Source: Brotaphodocola faecis (lineage in GTDB: Bacteria; Bacillota; Clostridia; Lachnospirales; Lachnospiraceae). From it: DNA of 64,000 nucleotides. The notes under the pieces are model-generated. The model was given only the letters and a program-made list of their open reading frames with translations. It made no database searches and was not told where the DNA came from. A program made the translations under genes and the position numbers. The stretch covers positions 22,786-86,785 of the forward strand of contig NZ_JBBMFJ010000012.1 of assembly GCF_040096075.1 (NCBI RefSeq). The letters run 5' to 3'. Numbering within the stretch: the stretch's first letter is position 1; each line of letters begins with the position of its first letter. Positions 36,801 through 44,355 of the stretch are shown here, in pieces.

Positions 36801-39800
36801 ATGTAAGGAAAGATGAATTTAGAAATGTGATTGCCCGTGACAAGATCACGACTTCCCGTATTGCTACGGTGGGCGAAAATAAGGACGGCTATGCAGAGAA
36901 TGAAACGCTGGATGTGGTAAATAATTCCACCGCGGAGATACCGGATGCGGATAAACCGTCGTATACCCATGCGGAGTCTGGCCATATTACTGGAACCTGG
37001 AAAGGAAATGGAGAGCAATCACACGAAGAGAGCAGCATTGAGCAGAACCGTTTTAAACAGGATATGAACGGTTCTGTCCTGGTGAATGATAATAATGGTG
37101 ATTTCTTAAATGAACTCAATCCGGTCTATGATGATCATGGTTTGGTCTTATATTACCAGAGAAGTTCGGAAACCTACAAAAAAGGAGAAGATCTTTATGA
37201 TCGGAATGGGGAGTTTGTCAGACATCAGGATTCAGATCATCTGGAAGAATATAATCAGAATGCATACCGCATCAATGAACACGATGAATTGTATGATTCT
37301 TCTTGGGATGAAGAGTCTCCGAACAGGAAAAATCTGTATCACAGGCTGGGTGAGGGATATATCCTTGAAAATACCTGGCTCAGCTCCGACAAGACTCCAA
37401 ATGATCCATTCGACACGTTCCAAATGGACGGCCAGGCAGATGTTTTAAAACGCCTTCCGAGCGGAACCTATATTTTGGAGGAGTTAAAGGCACCGGAGGG
37501 CTATGTAAAGGGGCTACCTAGTGGCATTTCTGTAGCGGAGACGGGAGAGCTTCAGCATGTTCAGATGGTTGATCGGACCACAAAGATTGAAATTAGTAAG
37601 ATCCATGCGCCGCAGGATGCCAAAATGCCGGTTCTGGATATGGACCATGAACATCCGGAAACGGGAGAGAAACCGTATGAGCGCGAGGTGGTGACTGGTG
37701 ATATTGCTTCCTATACATACAGTTCTGTTTCTGGAGCAAAACTGGCGCTGTATCCGGCCAGACGGGTATATAGTGCGGATACGGAGAAATATCCGAAGGG
37801 ATATTATCTGGTAAAAACGCAGAATACTCCGCTGGTTTGGGAAGATACAAACAGTACCGCTTCCAACCCGGTATGGAATACCGCGGAATGGATCAGTGGA
37901 AATGAACCGGCCTATTTCGAGCGGATCCCGGCGGGAGATTATTTGCTGGAAGAGATTGAAACGCCGGAAGGATTTGTAACAGCAGATCCGGTGGAAATTA
38001 CAGTTGGAGATCAGTCAGAAGTTGAAACCGTCTGCATGAAAAATGATACCACAAAGGTTGAGATTGAAAAATTCTTTACGGATGAGCACGGAGAGAAAGT
38101 CCAGCTGTCTGGAGCGGAATTTAGCCTTCATCAGGCAGTGGTCAATGCAGAAGGGAAGATTATTTACGATGCGGATGGCACGCCGGTATATGATGCTCGT
38201 GTTTTGGCATCATTTAAGAGCGGCACTGTTGAGGATTATCAGAATTTCCGCGATGCATTTGAAAAAGCGTATGCGTCCTATGGTGTGGATCTTTCACTGT
38301 TTGGCTGGAAGGAGAATGGACAGGAAAAATCTGCAACCATCACAGCTAAGACGGTAATGGATGCGACAAGCGCCGGAGGAAGTCACGACCGATTTGCAAC
38401 GAAAGCACTCCTTACCATGATTACAAGCGACGGGGAGACTATACGCGTAGCAGTATCTGGCAACCTGCCGGAAACCGTCTTTGATTACCAGTTTGATTAT
38501 CAGAAATTGGAGCATATAAATGCTTACGCGGATACCTACCTTACGGACAGAGGTACCAGAAGGATCAATGGCCTGCCTGCAGGGGAAAAGTATGTCCTTG
38601 TAGAAAACAAGGCACCCGATGGATTTTTAAAAGTAGATGCCCAGGTGATCGTAGTGGAGAACCGGAAGGAGATCCAGCAGCATCACATCGAAGATCTGGA
38701 GGGGCAGATTTGGCTTTCTAAATCTGCTGTTGGTGTGACCGGGGAACTGGCTGGTGCTACCATGGCCCTGTATAGAGCAGATTCATCCGGAAATCTGAAC
38801 CAGTCTGAGGAGTATCTGGTCAGCCAGTGGGTAACCGGAGCAGATGGCATTTATACAGTGACAGATAAAATAAATAGCAGGATCCCGGAAGGATATCAGG
38901 TAGGAGATTTAAGGCTTCACATCGAGACGGGCCTGGCAGAAGGCATCTATTATTTAGTGGAACTGTCAGCACCGGATTATTATACCTTAGCAGAGCCGGT
39001 ACGATTTGAGTATCATCTGGATAATTCGGTACAGACGATTCGGGCAGTCAATGAAGCGGTGAAAGGTGCGCTTTCTATCACCAAGACTGGAGAAGACGGC
39101 CAGGGACTTGCCGGAGCGACATTTGAGATCAAAGCGTATAAAGAAAATGATCTGAATGAGCCGGTCACCACAAACATGATCTATGGAACAGAGCCAGTCA
39201 TTACCGTGCAGGATCTTCCTGTTGGTGAGATGCGGCCAGATGGAAGCATCATTCCATATACCTACACGTTACAGGAGATCGCAGCGCCGGAGGGTTATAG
39301 TGTAAATCCGGAAATCATCACCTGGCAGTTTGAGCCGAAACAGAGTGACGGCCAGAGCTTTGCCCATGAGACGGTAGTAATTCATCAAGAGAGCGTAAAG
39401 GATCAGAAAACCAGGCTGTATTTTAGTAAGCAGGACTTCGATGCTTTAGGGGATGACAATACAGATGGTGCTTTTATAGATGGGGCAATTCTTTCCATTT
39501 ATGAAGTGACAGGAAAAGATGAACACGATCAACCTGTATATGATAAAGATGCACCGTTTACGACCTGGACCACCAGAAAATCGGAGAAGAGGCATGAGAT
39601 TATTGGACTTATCGCAGGGCATACCTATATCCTGGTGGAAGATGCTGCGCCGAATGGGTGGAATCTGATGAAGCCGGTACTGTTTACGGTATCCAGTGAT
39701 GGAAGGAGTATCCAGGGCCTTTCTAACCAGATGGAGAGTATTGAAATCCAGCGGGTATCAAAGAATGATTATGAATTGGATACGATCAATCGTGATACCA

Positions 39801-42800
39801 AAAGCATTGAGCAGGTAAAACTGAAGGGCCGTTATGTGAGCCAGATATACTATGAGCTGACGGACGCAAACAAAGATCTGATAGAAAGCTGGATCGGTGC
39901 TGGTGAGGAACATGTGATAAGAAAGCCGTTCGCTTCTGTGTCAGAAGGAGCGGCCTATACCATCACAGAGTACTGCAGATATTCCGACGGAACGGTTCTT
40001 GTGACGGATCGGTTTACCAAAACATTCTGGTTTGATGAAAATGGAGAGATTAAAATTCCAACCAGAGAAATTGACCATGTAAATGTGACCTTATCTTATG
40101 CGGACGGAACCAAGATTACCGCGTTTATTCCAGATGCGGATAATCAGGAAAAGCAGATGAAAAATCCTCTGCAGAAAGATGATCTGGTAATAACCAGACT
40201 GTCTGCGGATGGTGCCAGTGCATTAGCGCCGGACCAGGCAATTTTTGAAAGAATCCGCATGATCAATACGGATCATAAAACGGCGGATATGGTATTAACC
40301 GTGACTGTCGATGCAGATACAAGCATTATTGATCCGGGAACAGGAACTTTCGACGGAGAAAAACTGGTATTCCATTTTGAGAGCGTGGCGTCGGGTGAAG
40401 CTGCATACGCTGCTTTTACAACACAGGCAAGTGGTGAGGCATCTACGATTGAGACGAAAGCAGAATATAACGGAATTGTAAGGGAAACCCAGAAGACAGT
40501 GCCGGTATTAACCTATGGAAAAGTAGTATTGTTCAACGAACTTACGGGATCTGGAAAGGAGCGGTATAAAGATCAGAAAACATCATTTAGGGTAAAACTC
40601 TATGACGCATCGACAGGAAGGGAACTTCCAGGGACCTATTCATACAGCGGCAGCAGGACCGGCATGATAAAGAGTGGCGATACCATCAGCCTCTCTGGTA
40701 ATGAATATGTCAAGATCGATCCTGGTTACTATAAAAATGTGACCTATGAGATTGAAAAGATCGAGAATGGCCTGCACCATACGGAGAAAATGACATCCGG
40801 AAGTGTGGATGTAACTCACGGAAACGGAGCCAGATTTACCAGAAATATTGAGGATACGGCGAAACGCACGATATTTAAGCAGGGAGAAACCTATGTGCTT
40901 ACGGAAGAAACCGTATTCGCAAATGGGGACAGCCTTCCGACAAATAAGATCAGTACAATTCTGGGCCAGTCTGTGAATGTTGAGGGCATTGCAGCCGCGG
41001 ACCGGAAAACCAAAGTTATGATCTCAAAGACAGAAATTGGCGGTGGTAAAGAGCTTCCTGGCTGTGAAATGGAATTATACGATGAGGAGAATAACCTGAT
41101 CCACAGCTGGACCAGCTCTGACGTAGCGGAAAGCCTTGAAGAATTCCTGGAACCGGGAAAGACCTATAGACTGGTTGAAAAAAGCCCGGCACCTGGATAT
41201 TCCTATGCGGAAGATGTTATCTTTACCGTAAATGAGGATGGTACAGTGGACCGGGTGATCATGGTAGATAAGCCTACTCACATCGTGTTATCTAAAAAGA
41301 AGATCACAAACAGTGAGGAACTTCCGGGTGCGCTGCTTCAGGTCGTAGATAAGGACGGAAACGTAGTAGAAGAGTGGATCTCTACGGACCAGCCGCATGA
41401 AATCGTTGCAAAATTGGTAGTTGATGAGAGTTATGTGCTGCGAGAGGTTCGTCCGGCAGACGGTTGGGCCTATGCGGACGATGTGCCGTTTAAAGTAAGC
41501 CATGACGGAACGGTCGATCAGGTCAAAATGAAAGACAAACCGACGCATGTTGTAATTTCAAAACAGGAGATTACGGGAAGTGAAGAGCTGCCAGGCTGTA
41601 CGCTGCAGGTCATTGATAAGAATGGAAATGTGGTAGATGAGTGGGTTTCTACCGATCAGCCGCATGAAATTAAGGAGAAGCTGATCGCAGATGAGGAATA
41701 TACACTGCGGGAGATTCGTCCGGCAGACGGTTGGGCCTATGCGGAAGATATTCCGTTTAAAGTAAGCCATGACGGAACGGTCGATCAGGTCAAAATGGAA
41801 GACAAGCCGACGCATGTTGTGATTTCCAAACAGGAGATTGCGGGAAGTAAAGAACTTCCGGGCTGTCATCTGGTGATAAAAGATAAGAATGGAAAGGTGG
41901 TTGATGAGTGGACATCTTCGACGACACCGCACGAAATCGAAGCAAAACTGATTGCCGGAGAAACTTATACACTTATTGAGATCCGACCGGCAGATGGCTA
42001 TTCGGTTGCGGAGAACATTGAATTTACGGTATCCAAAGATGGCAGCGTCGATATGGTGGAAATGTTTGATGATGTAACCCATGTAGAATTTGGCAAGGTA
42101 AATCCAAACGGCACGCTTCTTAGTGGCGGCCAGATACAGATTAAGGATCTGAACGGAAATGTACTGGTTGATTTCGTACCAGACGGTACGGTTTACCGGA
42201 TTGATGGTGTATTGAAAGCAGGAGAAACCTATGTCATTCATGAAGTATCAGCCCCTGGCGGATACCGGGTATCTGAGGATCAGGAGTTTATTATGCCACT
42301 GGGTCAGGAAACAAAAGAAATCCGATTCGTGAATTATGCGATCAGTGGCGGTGGCGGCGGAGGTGGCACTACTCCGGGAAAACGCCAGTTATCCATTCGC
42401 AAGTACGATCCAGTAAACCAGATCGGCGTGGCCGGAGCAAAGCTTACTGTTTACACTTCAGATGGAAGCCTGTATTTAAAAGGCATTACGGATGAGAGCG
42501 GATATCTGACATTTGCTATGCCGGTAGATGGAACCTATACATATCAGGAAACAGAGGCACCGGCTGGATATTATCTGAACTCTTCCGTACAGTATCTGTA
42601 TATTAAAGATGGTAAAGTAACCAATCCAGAAAATAGGACCTTGTATGATTATCCAAATGTGGAGGTGATACTTGAAAAGAAAGATTCAGAAGACGGCACA
42701 GCGGTTTCAGACACACTGCTTCAGGTGATTGATCCGGACGGCCAGGTGGTATTTCATGGCAGAACGGATGAAACAGGAGTGTGCAAGATTCTGGCCGGTA

Positions 42801-43156
42801 AGGCAGGGACTTACCGTATCGTGGAGATCGAACCGGCAAACGGATATGAGCGGTCTGAAGCACCATGGCAGTTCCTTGTTTCATATGACGGAACCATCGC
42901 TGGGGAAACAACACTTTATAATGAAAAAACTGATAAAAAGGTTGGTATCGGGCGGATCTATGCGCATTATGAGAGCACGAATGGAAGTAGCGGATCCTAT
43001 GGATTGGGTGTTCCAGACTGGTTGAAGCAACCGAAGGCAGGAGATACTACAGATTCATTCAAATGGTATGTACTGGCAACCATCTTTGCGATAGGCGCAG
43101 GGGGACTGGTGCTTATCGGACGAAGGAAAGGAAAGAAAAAAGATGATGAGGCGTAG
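27866..43156 (+). CDS. Giant (5,096-residue) sortase-type surface adhesin
   Basis: ATG 27866 follows GGAG with good spacing and a signal peptide (to ~38, ending SSEA). Near residue 55 is RQYCIDGMSPN, possibly a thioester-type domain. Residues ~690-985 are a disordered Glu/Asp/Ser-rich stretch. Many prealbumin/SpaA-like modules follow, seen as K.D...G..L.GA.F.LY starts and E..AP.GY ends (KRDLDLENG, IEKIDSETHENILHDGALFN, YILEELKAPEGYVKG, LPAGEKYVLVENKAPDGFLK). Residues ~4380-4735 are four near-identical 89-residue modules. A Gly7 linker (~4827) and two further modules precede QPKAGDTTD (~5056), a membrane helix and RRKGKKKDDEA. This is a cell-wall sorting signal in which LPXTG is replaced by an unusual PKAGD-type motif. 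It is probably anchored by the sortase at 49845. Confidence 0.9.
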   Translation: MKKFRKNKKRICAGILAFVLSASPILNDIPSFFLSSEAATYGDTMQAYIKDSGFRQYCIDGMSPNNALGVADRYVYVSPYASLSEAEAGQIFFALLSLEVSQGGSQDINKALNQLNVAAASIGLTPMGRTMSKDDLKLYLHSAATRAKYPWVQIWSDNADKLLEAAGLLSSSSSGSTMGGLVPATLAGHTTPETAVAADGTLSIKFAQDGSDAGFIQSVPLKFSVTGEAGSYVSEIPNGWTYVKTDTEIIFTNPGNSPTPLYVQFDPIGTRYETAMGTFASARDLYEQCLQLWVLQQCAGQHKKFPRIGVVPAQQHQRLAYVEMALPSSVYYASVGASGVFGTGIFWGQQGFGGNGGNTPSYPSGTSSSGSLEFNCYRHEEDWTSTYNTQLTKYDHETGETLEGSSFRLYERFDDKDQVNLERDGAVELYGGTDHETYLSKYLDNPVVWDDYRFVATITTNEEGYASNTVEHKYHYDKTFCDGHPAPAFVEVPEEEEDEEGEVTNQDEIDEAKEENRRLASGWLECFDACDETASAGTYEGVHFHWLMSEVSQGEISSIASSGGEEGSTPNAGPTSSASGEDSYVNSGCKQDAEATYNKFIALKYSYTYQEDTARNGYILHDLHNDDLPIEVITTDSSENGANSFFANEYSNQIQITEDAVPEADPAMSRVEQGAVHSITESEYAELMGEDLDVPVLEEEKKEGILSKAISFFTKIFKIEKEVELEETKAPERVDGSAADTKKSDDEKFQEHETVDGADETTDSDDIDNKNSSDSDGEILDSTEASDKDEEDHEDKGEVENPDGGISDTDSKDESEKNDFETGSEDVAEKDTDTGNSSGDLGNSDSVDDAASKEPDSAVGDVSARLETFEGKVFSGWIEKGIQKIFGIMTVYAETTENAAGSDIEKESVSARETKDDDSEDISDEEESRPSKEETPIQDVVKDNRDLKNEENPSKEELADIDSEEFLDDDIEDEQEFIEDEERISEIEALGGRKVDLASDSNATYVAYVEFTKQRNEGDLTVSGSDEPDISLYAQLSGSGKELFESAYSTAKGSPSVGVLITPGPADNFSHCNDEDGCGNMWRIYDHRTEGEIHINKRDLDLENGANDAYDSYGDAQGDATLEGAVYGLFAAADIIHPDGKTGTVYMANDLVTVTTTDKNGDASFMAFTEAPGMIYDYEEGEIVDRGQGWNAASPQNLYDHAETYDEYTADADVVRTYPDYKLANGNCWIGRPLILGDYYVKELTRSEGYELSIGNRMQQQTNLGQDVNAGVPGDLTGYAGIVGILTAEEQISDEPTGEVDDPDYNQLFFTAESEKTGDSGFDLVFRNLPEGAKLYRKDSISTTKEVEAGTGIYDEVPVKNIFGQPEYVVVENDHQYPKYNPDGSMKTKTTNVNFTAKNVIRVTRKGLDPAKVTDVILASVPGMSDDDLLLRLASVPDVDEDLALLKIKVEQALRANGKSSPNYKRGGVTAYSSMDELVFDRGVWEGETDTYGISGVSAGSAADKTVCGSPIVTLTINKEGTDGEAVTLSSLIVSILDYYNTHDYYNYGGVDYIKENADSWTVGLYANRTNYPMLFYVPADSSSGNVIFYRVASMPADHSLRPRAIYVAYSEDALYDPRGEMKNFSENEDGTVNAILSPAVQADQNGDIVNGVVTETEFYQTGETPLDQNGNKIPKVTYVERTEKISVEVNECKWTEISFTKEDNVWIAHQNGSYTDGYGTEHNDEAATRYEYTLKLPARFVSLTEQDCADFGVSGELAGTQVGGASYYLAKGASVKAYLDYRSLLVGHENSYVQSVALDYPGQDYVFQDGTEQPGTNTRKLPIGVEERIISQQIKVTKTIDEKSYRNTNSYSEVHEDWWSRLFGNHAGNGASDHSAKKLDNFRFKTYLKSNLEALYRNENGEIVWQDRMGTDRTEAEQLAANKAFPMLVNKIYTKVPHQTDPLFKNSNDAAIANMALYDYHNGLINDEANTGYTRLLETADYLVEDGDSTRTVAGYNYAKFFDAISVANGDKWDDNAPTYTSYKPIGNLINRTGEQLDNARVSDRVRQFAISWYLDDEVKKLVHEVGEGTGEKEASAGATAYSEETYDLALRQAIIKAENYLKPFFAYDLDELYAIHWDSEANGGSDHDTTTLSANTIYGDADLSKDSGYAYGLSKYLPYGTYVVAEQQPHVDELNDFKNRHYQIDQPREVTLPSVYASYDASQETPETFNSFYNYDRADSMQQLEQKYQIRFGEEDHKIQAHNHHGDFEVYKYGLDLNEITNGVRAEAGNYFALTQSTWRPLKNYYNPENDRSAAEVTYYLTEGQSGRKGISENYRYSSLSEDAGLSDDVPYPDAEITADNRLGIQYRDHVATMAGMQTAYDGKYAAMLVPYSVVASSDEQAEVADEEPDAGGKATYRGFAYDKFVNRFFTAKLRIEKIDSETHENILHDGALFNLYAASRDDSESGQGTVKFTTEPTQFTGTKEFLTAMGATDIRPIAKGRFARWIDRITGKENGIGDLYSGSVPEGTPICNEDEQIVLGDEYGNKTVAFKTYSTTRDGLMRDEMTDTGSSYQNQNVGYLELPQPLGAGVYVLAEVDPPTGYARSKPIAIEVYSDKITYYKEGAKDDRVLAVVYEDDADHQTTNANKPEDKVNVAQVYVENTPIRLEVEKVKESYVEKANTTADKTVSYKISGRVDGKYSEIGKNPDLVYAYRDGKYLGYAWQKGTLEYLEERKAAGEQVEIVYSHGTFAGYGYVTRTLETADDENGYVAGALMTLFDAIPVERSGFEGDEAYKGLKIERNLTNNITRMYIEQGYAGEKVEFVREKDEAGKELEVTFPAGIDKDGNSISATGGVWSAVTLQRPDTDILYYDLDGLDPYQERYIDGQFITYVYDRTHKLTPVEEAERDRRNFAKSDSDHSMFVFKDGVPYLEITEGDFTKVKYRKNDKQLEVEAGTKIYHLDKDGYRDAMVDSATGMAYIEECREDGTVRTLVWPVNVRKDEFRNVIARDKITTSRIATVGENKDGYAENETLDVVNNSTAEIPDADKPSYTHAESGHITGTWKGNGEQSHEESSIEQNRFKQDMNGSVLVNDNNGDFLNELNPVYDDHGLVLYYQRSSETYKKGEDLYDRNGEFVRHQDSDHLEEYNQNAYRINEHDELYDSSWDEESPNRKNLYHRLGEGYILENTWLSSDKTPNDPFDTFQMDGQADVLKRLPSGTYILEELKAPEGYVKGLPSGISVAETGELQHVQMVDRTTKIEISKIHAPQDAKMPVLDMDHEHPETGEKPYEREVVTGDIASYTYSSVSGAKLALYPARRVYSADTEKYPKGYYLVKTQNTPLVWEDTNSTASNPVWNTAEWISGNEPAYFERIPAGDYLLEEIETPEGFVTADPVEITVGDQSEVETVCMKNDTTKVEIEKFFTDEHGEKVQLSGAEFSLHQAVVNAEGKIIYDADGTPVYDARVLASFKSGTVEDYQNFRDAFEKAYASYGVDLSLFGWKENGQEKSATITAKTVMDATSAGGSHDRFATKALLTMITSDGETIRVAVSGNLPETVFDYQFDYQKLEHINAYADTYLTDRGTRRINGLPAGEKYVLVENKAPDGFLKVDAQVIVVENRKEIQQHHIEDLEGQIWLSKSAVGVTGELAGATMALYRADSSGNLNQSEEYLVSQWVTGADGIYTVTDKINSRIPEGYQVGDLRLHIETGLAEGIYYLVELSAPDYYTLAEPVRFEYHLDNSVQTIRAVNEAVKGALSITKTGEDGQGLAGATFEIKAYKENDLNEPVTTNMIYGTEPVITVQDLPVGEMRPDGSIIPYTYTLQEIAAPEGYSVNPEIITWQFEPKQSDGQSFAHETVVIHQESVKDQKTRLYFSKQDFDALGDDNTDGAFIDGAILSIYEVTGKDEHDQPVYDKDAPFTTWTTRKSEKRHEIIGLIAGHTYILVEDAAPNGWNLMKPVLFTVSSDGRSIQGLSNQMESIEIQRVSKNDYELDTINRDTKSIEQVKLKGRYVSQIYYELTDANKDLIESWIGAGEEHVIRKPFASVSEGAAYTITEYCRYSDGTVLVTDRFTKTFWFDENGEIKIPTREIDHVNVTLSYADGTKITAFIPDADNQEKQMKNPLQKDDLVITRLSADGASALAPDQAIFERIRMINTDHKTADMVLTVTVDADTSIIDPGTGTFDGEKLVFHFESVASGEAAYAAFTTQASGEASTIETKAEYNGIVRETQKTVPVLTYGKVVLFNELTGSGKERYKDQKTSFRVKLYDASTGRELPGTYSYSGSRTGMIKSGDTISLSGNEYVKIDPGYYKNVTYEIEKIENGLHHTEKMTSGSVDVTHGNGARFTRNIEDTAKRTIFKQGETYVLTEETVFANGDSLPTNKISTILGQSVNVEGIAAADRKTKVMISKTEIGGGKELPGCEMELYDEENNLIHSWTSSDVAESLEEFLEPGKTYRLVEKSPAPGYSYAEDVIFTVNEDGTVDRVIMVDKPTHIVLSKKKITNSEELPGALLQVVDKDGNVVEEWISTDQPHEIVAKLVVDESYVLREVRPADGWAYADDVPFKVSHDGTVDQVKMKDKPTHVVISKQEITGSEELPGCTLQVIDKNGNVVDEWVSTDQPHEIKEKLIADEEYTLREIRPADGWAYAEDIPFKVSHDGTVDQVKMEDKPTHVVISKQEIAGSKELPGCHLVIKDKNGKVVDEWTSSTTPHEIEAKLIAGETYTLIEIRPADGYSVAENIEFTVSKDGSVDMVEMFDDVTHVEFGKVNPNGTLLSGGQIQIKDLNGNVLVDFVPDGTVYRIDGVLKAGETYVIHEVSAPGGYRVSEDQEFIMPLGQETKEIRFVNYAISGGGGGGGTTPGKRQLSIRKYDPVNQIGVAGAKLTVYTSDGSLYLKGITDESGYLTFAMPVDGTYTYQETEAPAGYYLNSSVQYLYIKDGKVTNPENRTLYDYPNVEVILEKKDSEDGTAVSDTLLQVIDPDGQVVFHGRTDETGVCKILAGKAGTYRIVEIEPANGYERSEAPWQFLVSYDGTIAGETTLYNEKTDKKVGIGRIYAHYESTNGSSGSYGLGVPDWLKQPKAGDTTDSFKWYVLATIFAIGAGGLVLIGRRKGKKKDDEA
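41000..42067 (+). repeat. Four tandem 267-bp repeats within the giant adhesin
   Basis: The unit recurs at exactly 267-base steps (about 41000, 41267, 41534 and 41801), each encoding one 89-residue module. The second and third junction regions share ~80 nearly identical bases (around 41449 and 41716). A fifth, divergent unit starts near 42068. Identity at DNA level implies recent duplication or gene conversion. Confidence 0.85.
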
Positions 43157-44288
43157 ATATTTTAGCGCCCTGATGTTTACGGCGGTACTGGTATTTGCCA
43201 GTCCCGCCGGGAAAACCATGGCGAGTCAGGTATCAGAAAACCAAACGCAGAGTATTGCAGAGGCTGTGAATGCAGCGGTGCCTTCTGAGGCAGAAAAGCA
43301 GGTTAACGGCGCAGATGATGCGATTACCACCGTGGAAGAAGTATTTGGAGAGCAGCCATATTATGGTCCGGGAGAGACCGACGGAAGTTATGTATATTAT
43401 TCGCAGGTCTTTCCCAAGGATGCGGATCAGGACCAATATCTGCCTGAGGAAGAGCATGTGGAAGGCGGTGGTACTTATCGGTTAGTAAATTATGAGGTGC
43501 AGGAACAGTCTCTTTCAGGAAGGAAGAAGCACATCCGGGATACGTTACTGCTGAAAGATTATGAAGGGATCGACGAGATCCCGGAAACCTATAAGGTGGA
43601 AATTGCAGATAATCCGTTTCGAACGGTAACAGAATATACATTACCGATCAAAGAGACAGAGCGAGTAAATGAACGCTGGGAAGATTCCTTTACGTTTGAT
43701 ATTGTCGTGGAACATGCGGACTCAGGACTATTTCAGATTGGAAACGAGGTGATATCACTCAATCAGACCGCGGATCCGTTTGCCGGCAATGAAGGGCTTT
43801 TATTAAAGTTGATCGGGGTGCCGAATGACGCATACCAGATCGATCATACGGCCTGGGTCGGTAACATGTATGAGCAGAATGGGATCCTGTATCGGAATGC
43901 AGTTGCTTATGGGAAAAAGCTGGTTTATGATCTGGAAATTTCGTATGAAGATGTGATCACCTTGCCAGAAGAAGAGGGGTATCAGATCCGGGCACAGTAT
44001 GAACTGCTGCCGAAGGATGCCTCTGTTATGCCGGAAAGCACATCAAAATCATCGGGATCTAATCGTTGGGATTGGCTTAAAAACCTATGGGAAGAGATGA
44101 TGAAGTTTCTGAAAAAGATAGCAGAAACTGTAAAAAAGCATCCGTACATTACGGCGGTTGTATTTTTCCTATTGTTTGTCGCAATCATATTATACCTTGC
44201 TGCAAGGTGCAGAACCAAAGATACCGAAGAGCCGGAGCATGTTTCAAGGCGGTGGCATCGCGGTCCGAAACGCGGCAGAAGAAGGTAG
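43143..44288 (+). CDS. Membrane-anchored surface protein, adhesin partner
   Basis: The start overlaps the adhesin gene by 14 bases (AAGGAAAG upstream), so translation is coupled. It has a signal peptide (MMRRRYFSALMFTAVLVFAS...MA), a ~290-residue beta-rich exported part with an NPFRTVTEYTLPIKETERVN-like central block, a WDWLKNLWEEMMKFLKKI segment and a membrane helix (~337-357, YITAVVFFLLFVAIILYLAA). The tail is strongly basic (RRWHRGPKRGRRR). It has no sorting motif, so it should remain in the membrane. It may be an assembly or export partner of the adhesin. Family not recognised. Confidence 0.7.
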   Translation: MMRRRYFSALMFTAVLVFASPAGKTMASQVSENQTQSIAEAVNAAVPSEAEKQVNGADDAITTVEEVFGEQPYYGPGETDGSYVYYSQVFPKDADQDQYLPEEEHVEGGGTYRLVNYEVQEQSLSGRKKHIRDTLLLKDYEGIDEIPETYKVEIADNPFRTVTEYTLPIKETERVNERWEDSFTFDIVVEHADSGLFQIGNEVISLNQTADPFAGNEGLLLKLIGVPNDAYQIDHTAWVGNMYEQNGILYRNAVAYGKKLVYDLEISYEDVITLPEEEGYQIRAQYELLPKDASVMPESTSKSSGSNRWDWLKNLWEEMMKFLKKIAETVKKHPYITAVVFFLLFVAIILYLAARCRTKDTEEPEHVSRRWHRGPKRGRRR

Positions 44289-44355
44289 ATCTAGCTGCGT
44301 GTGGTGTCACAGCCATACGCAGTTTTCTTAAAAAGAAGAATTTAAGGAGGCTGTA

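Noticed and set aside
41000..42067. Regular repeats considered as a CRISPR array
   Set aside because: The 267-base units are coding throughout, with no short palindromic repeats and no unique spacers.
27866..43156. Many minus-strand and alternate-frame open frames inside the giant adhesin gene
   Set aside because: They are short, lack ribosome sites and mirror the composition of the coding strand; one continuous frame explains the region.
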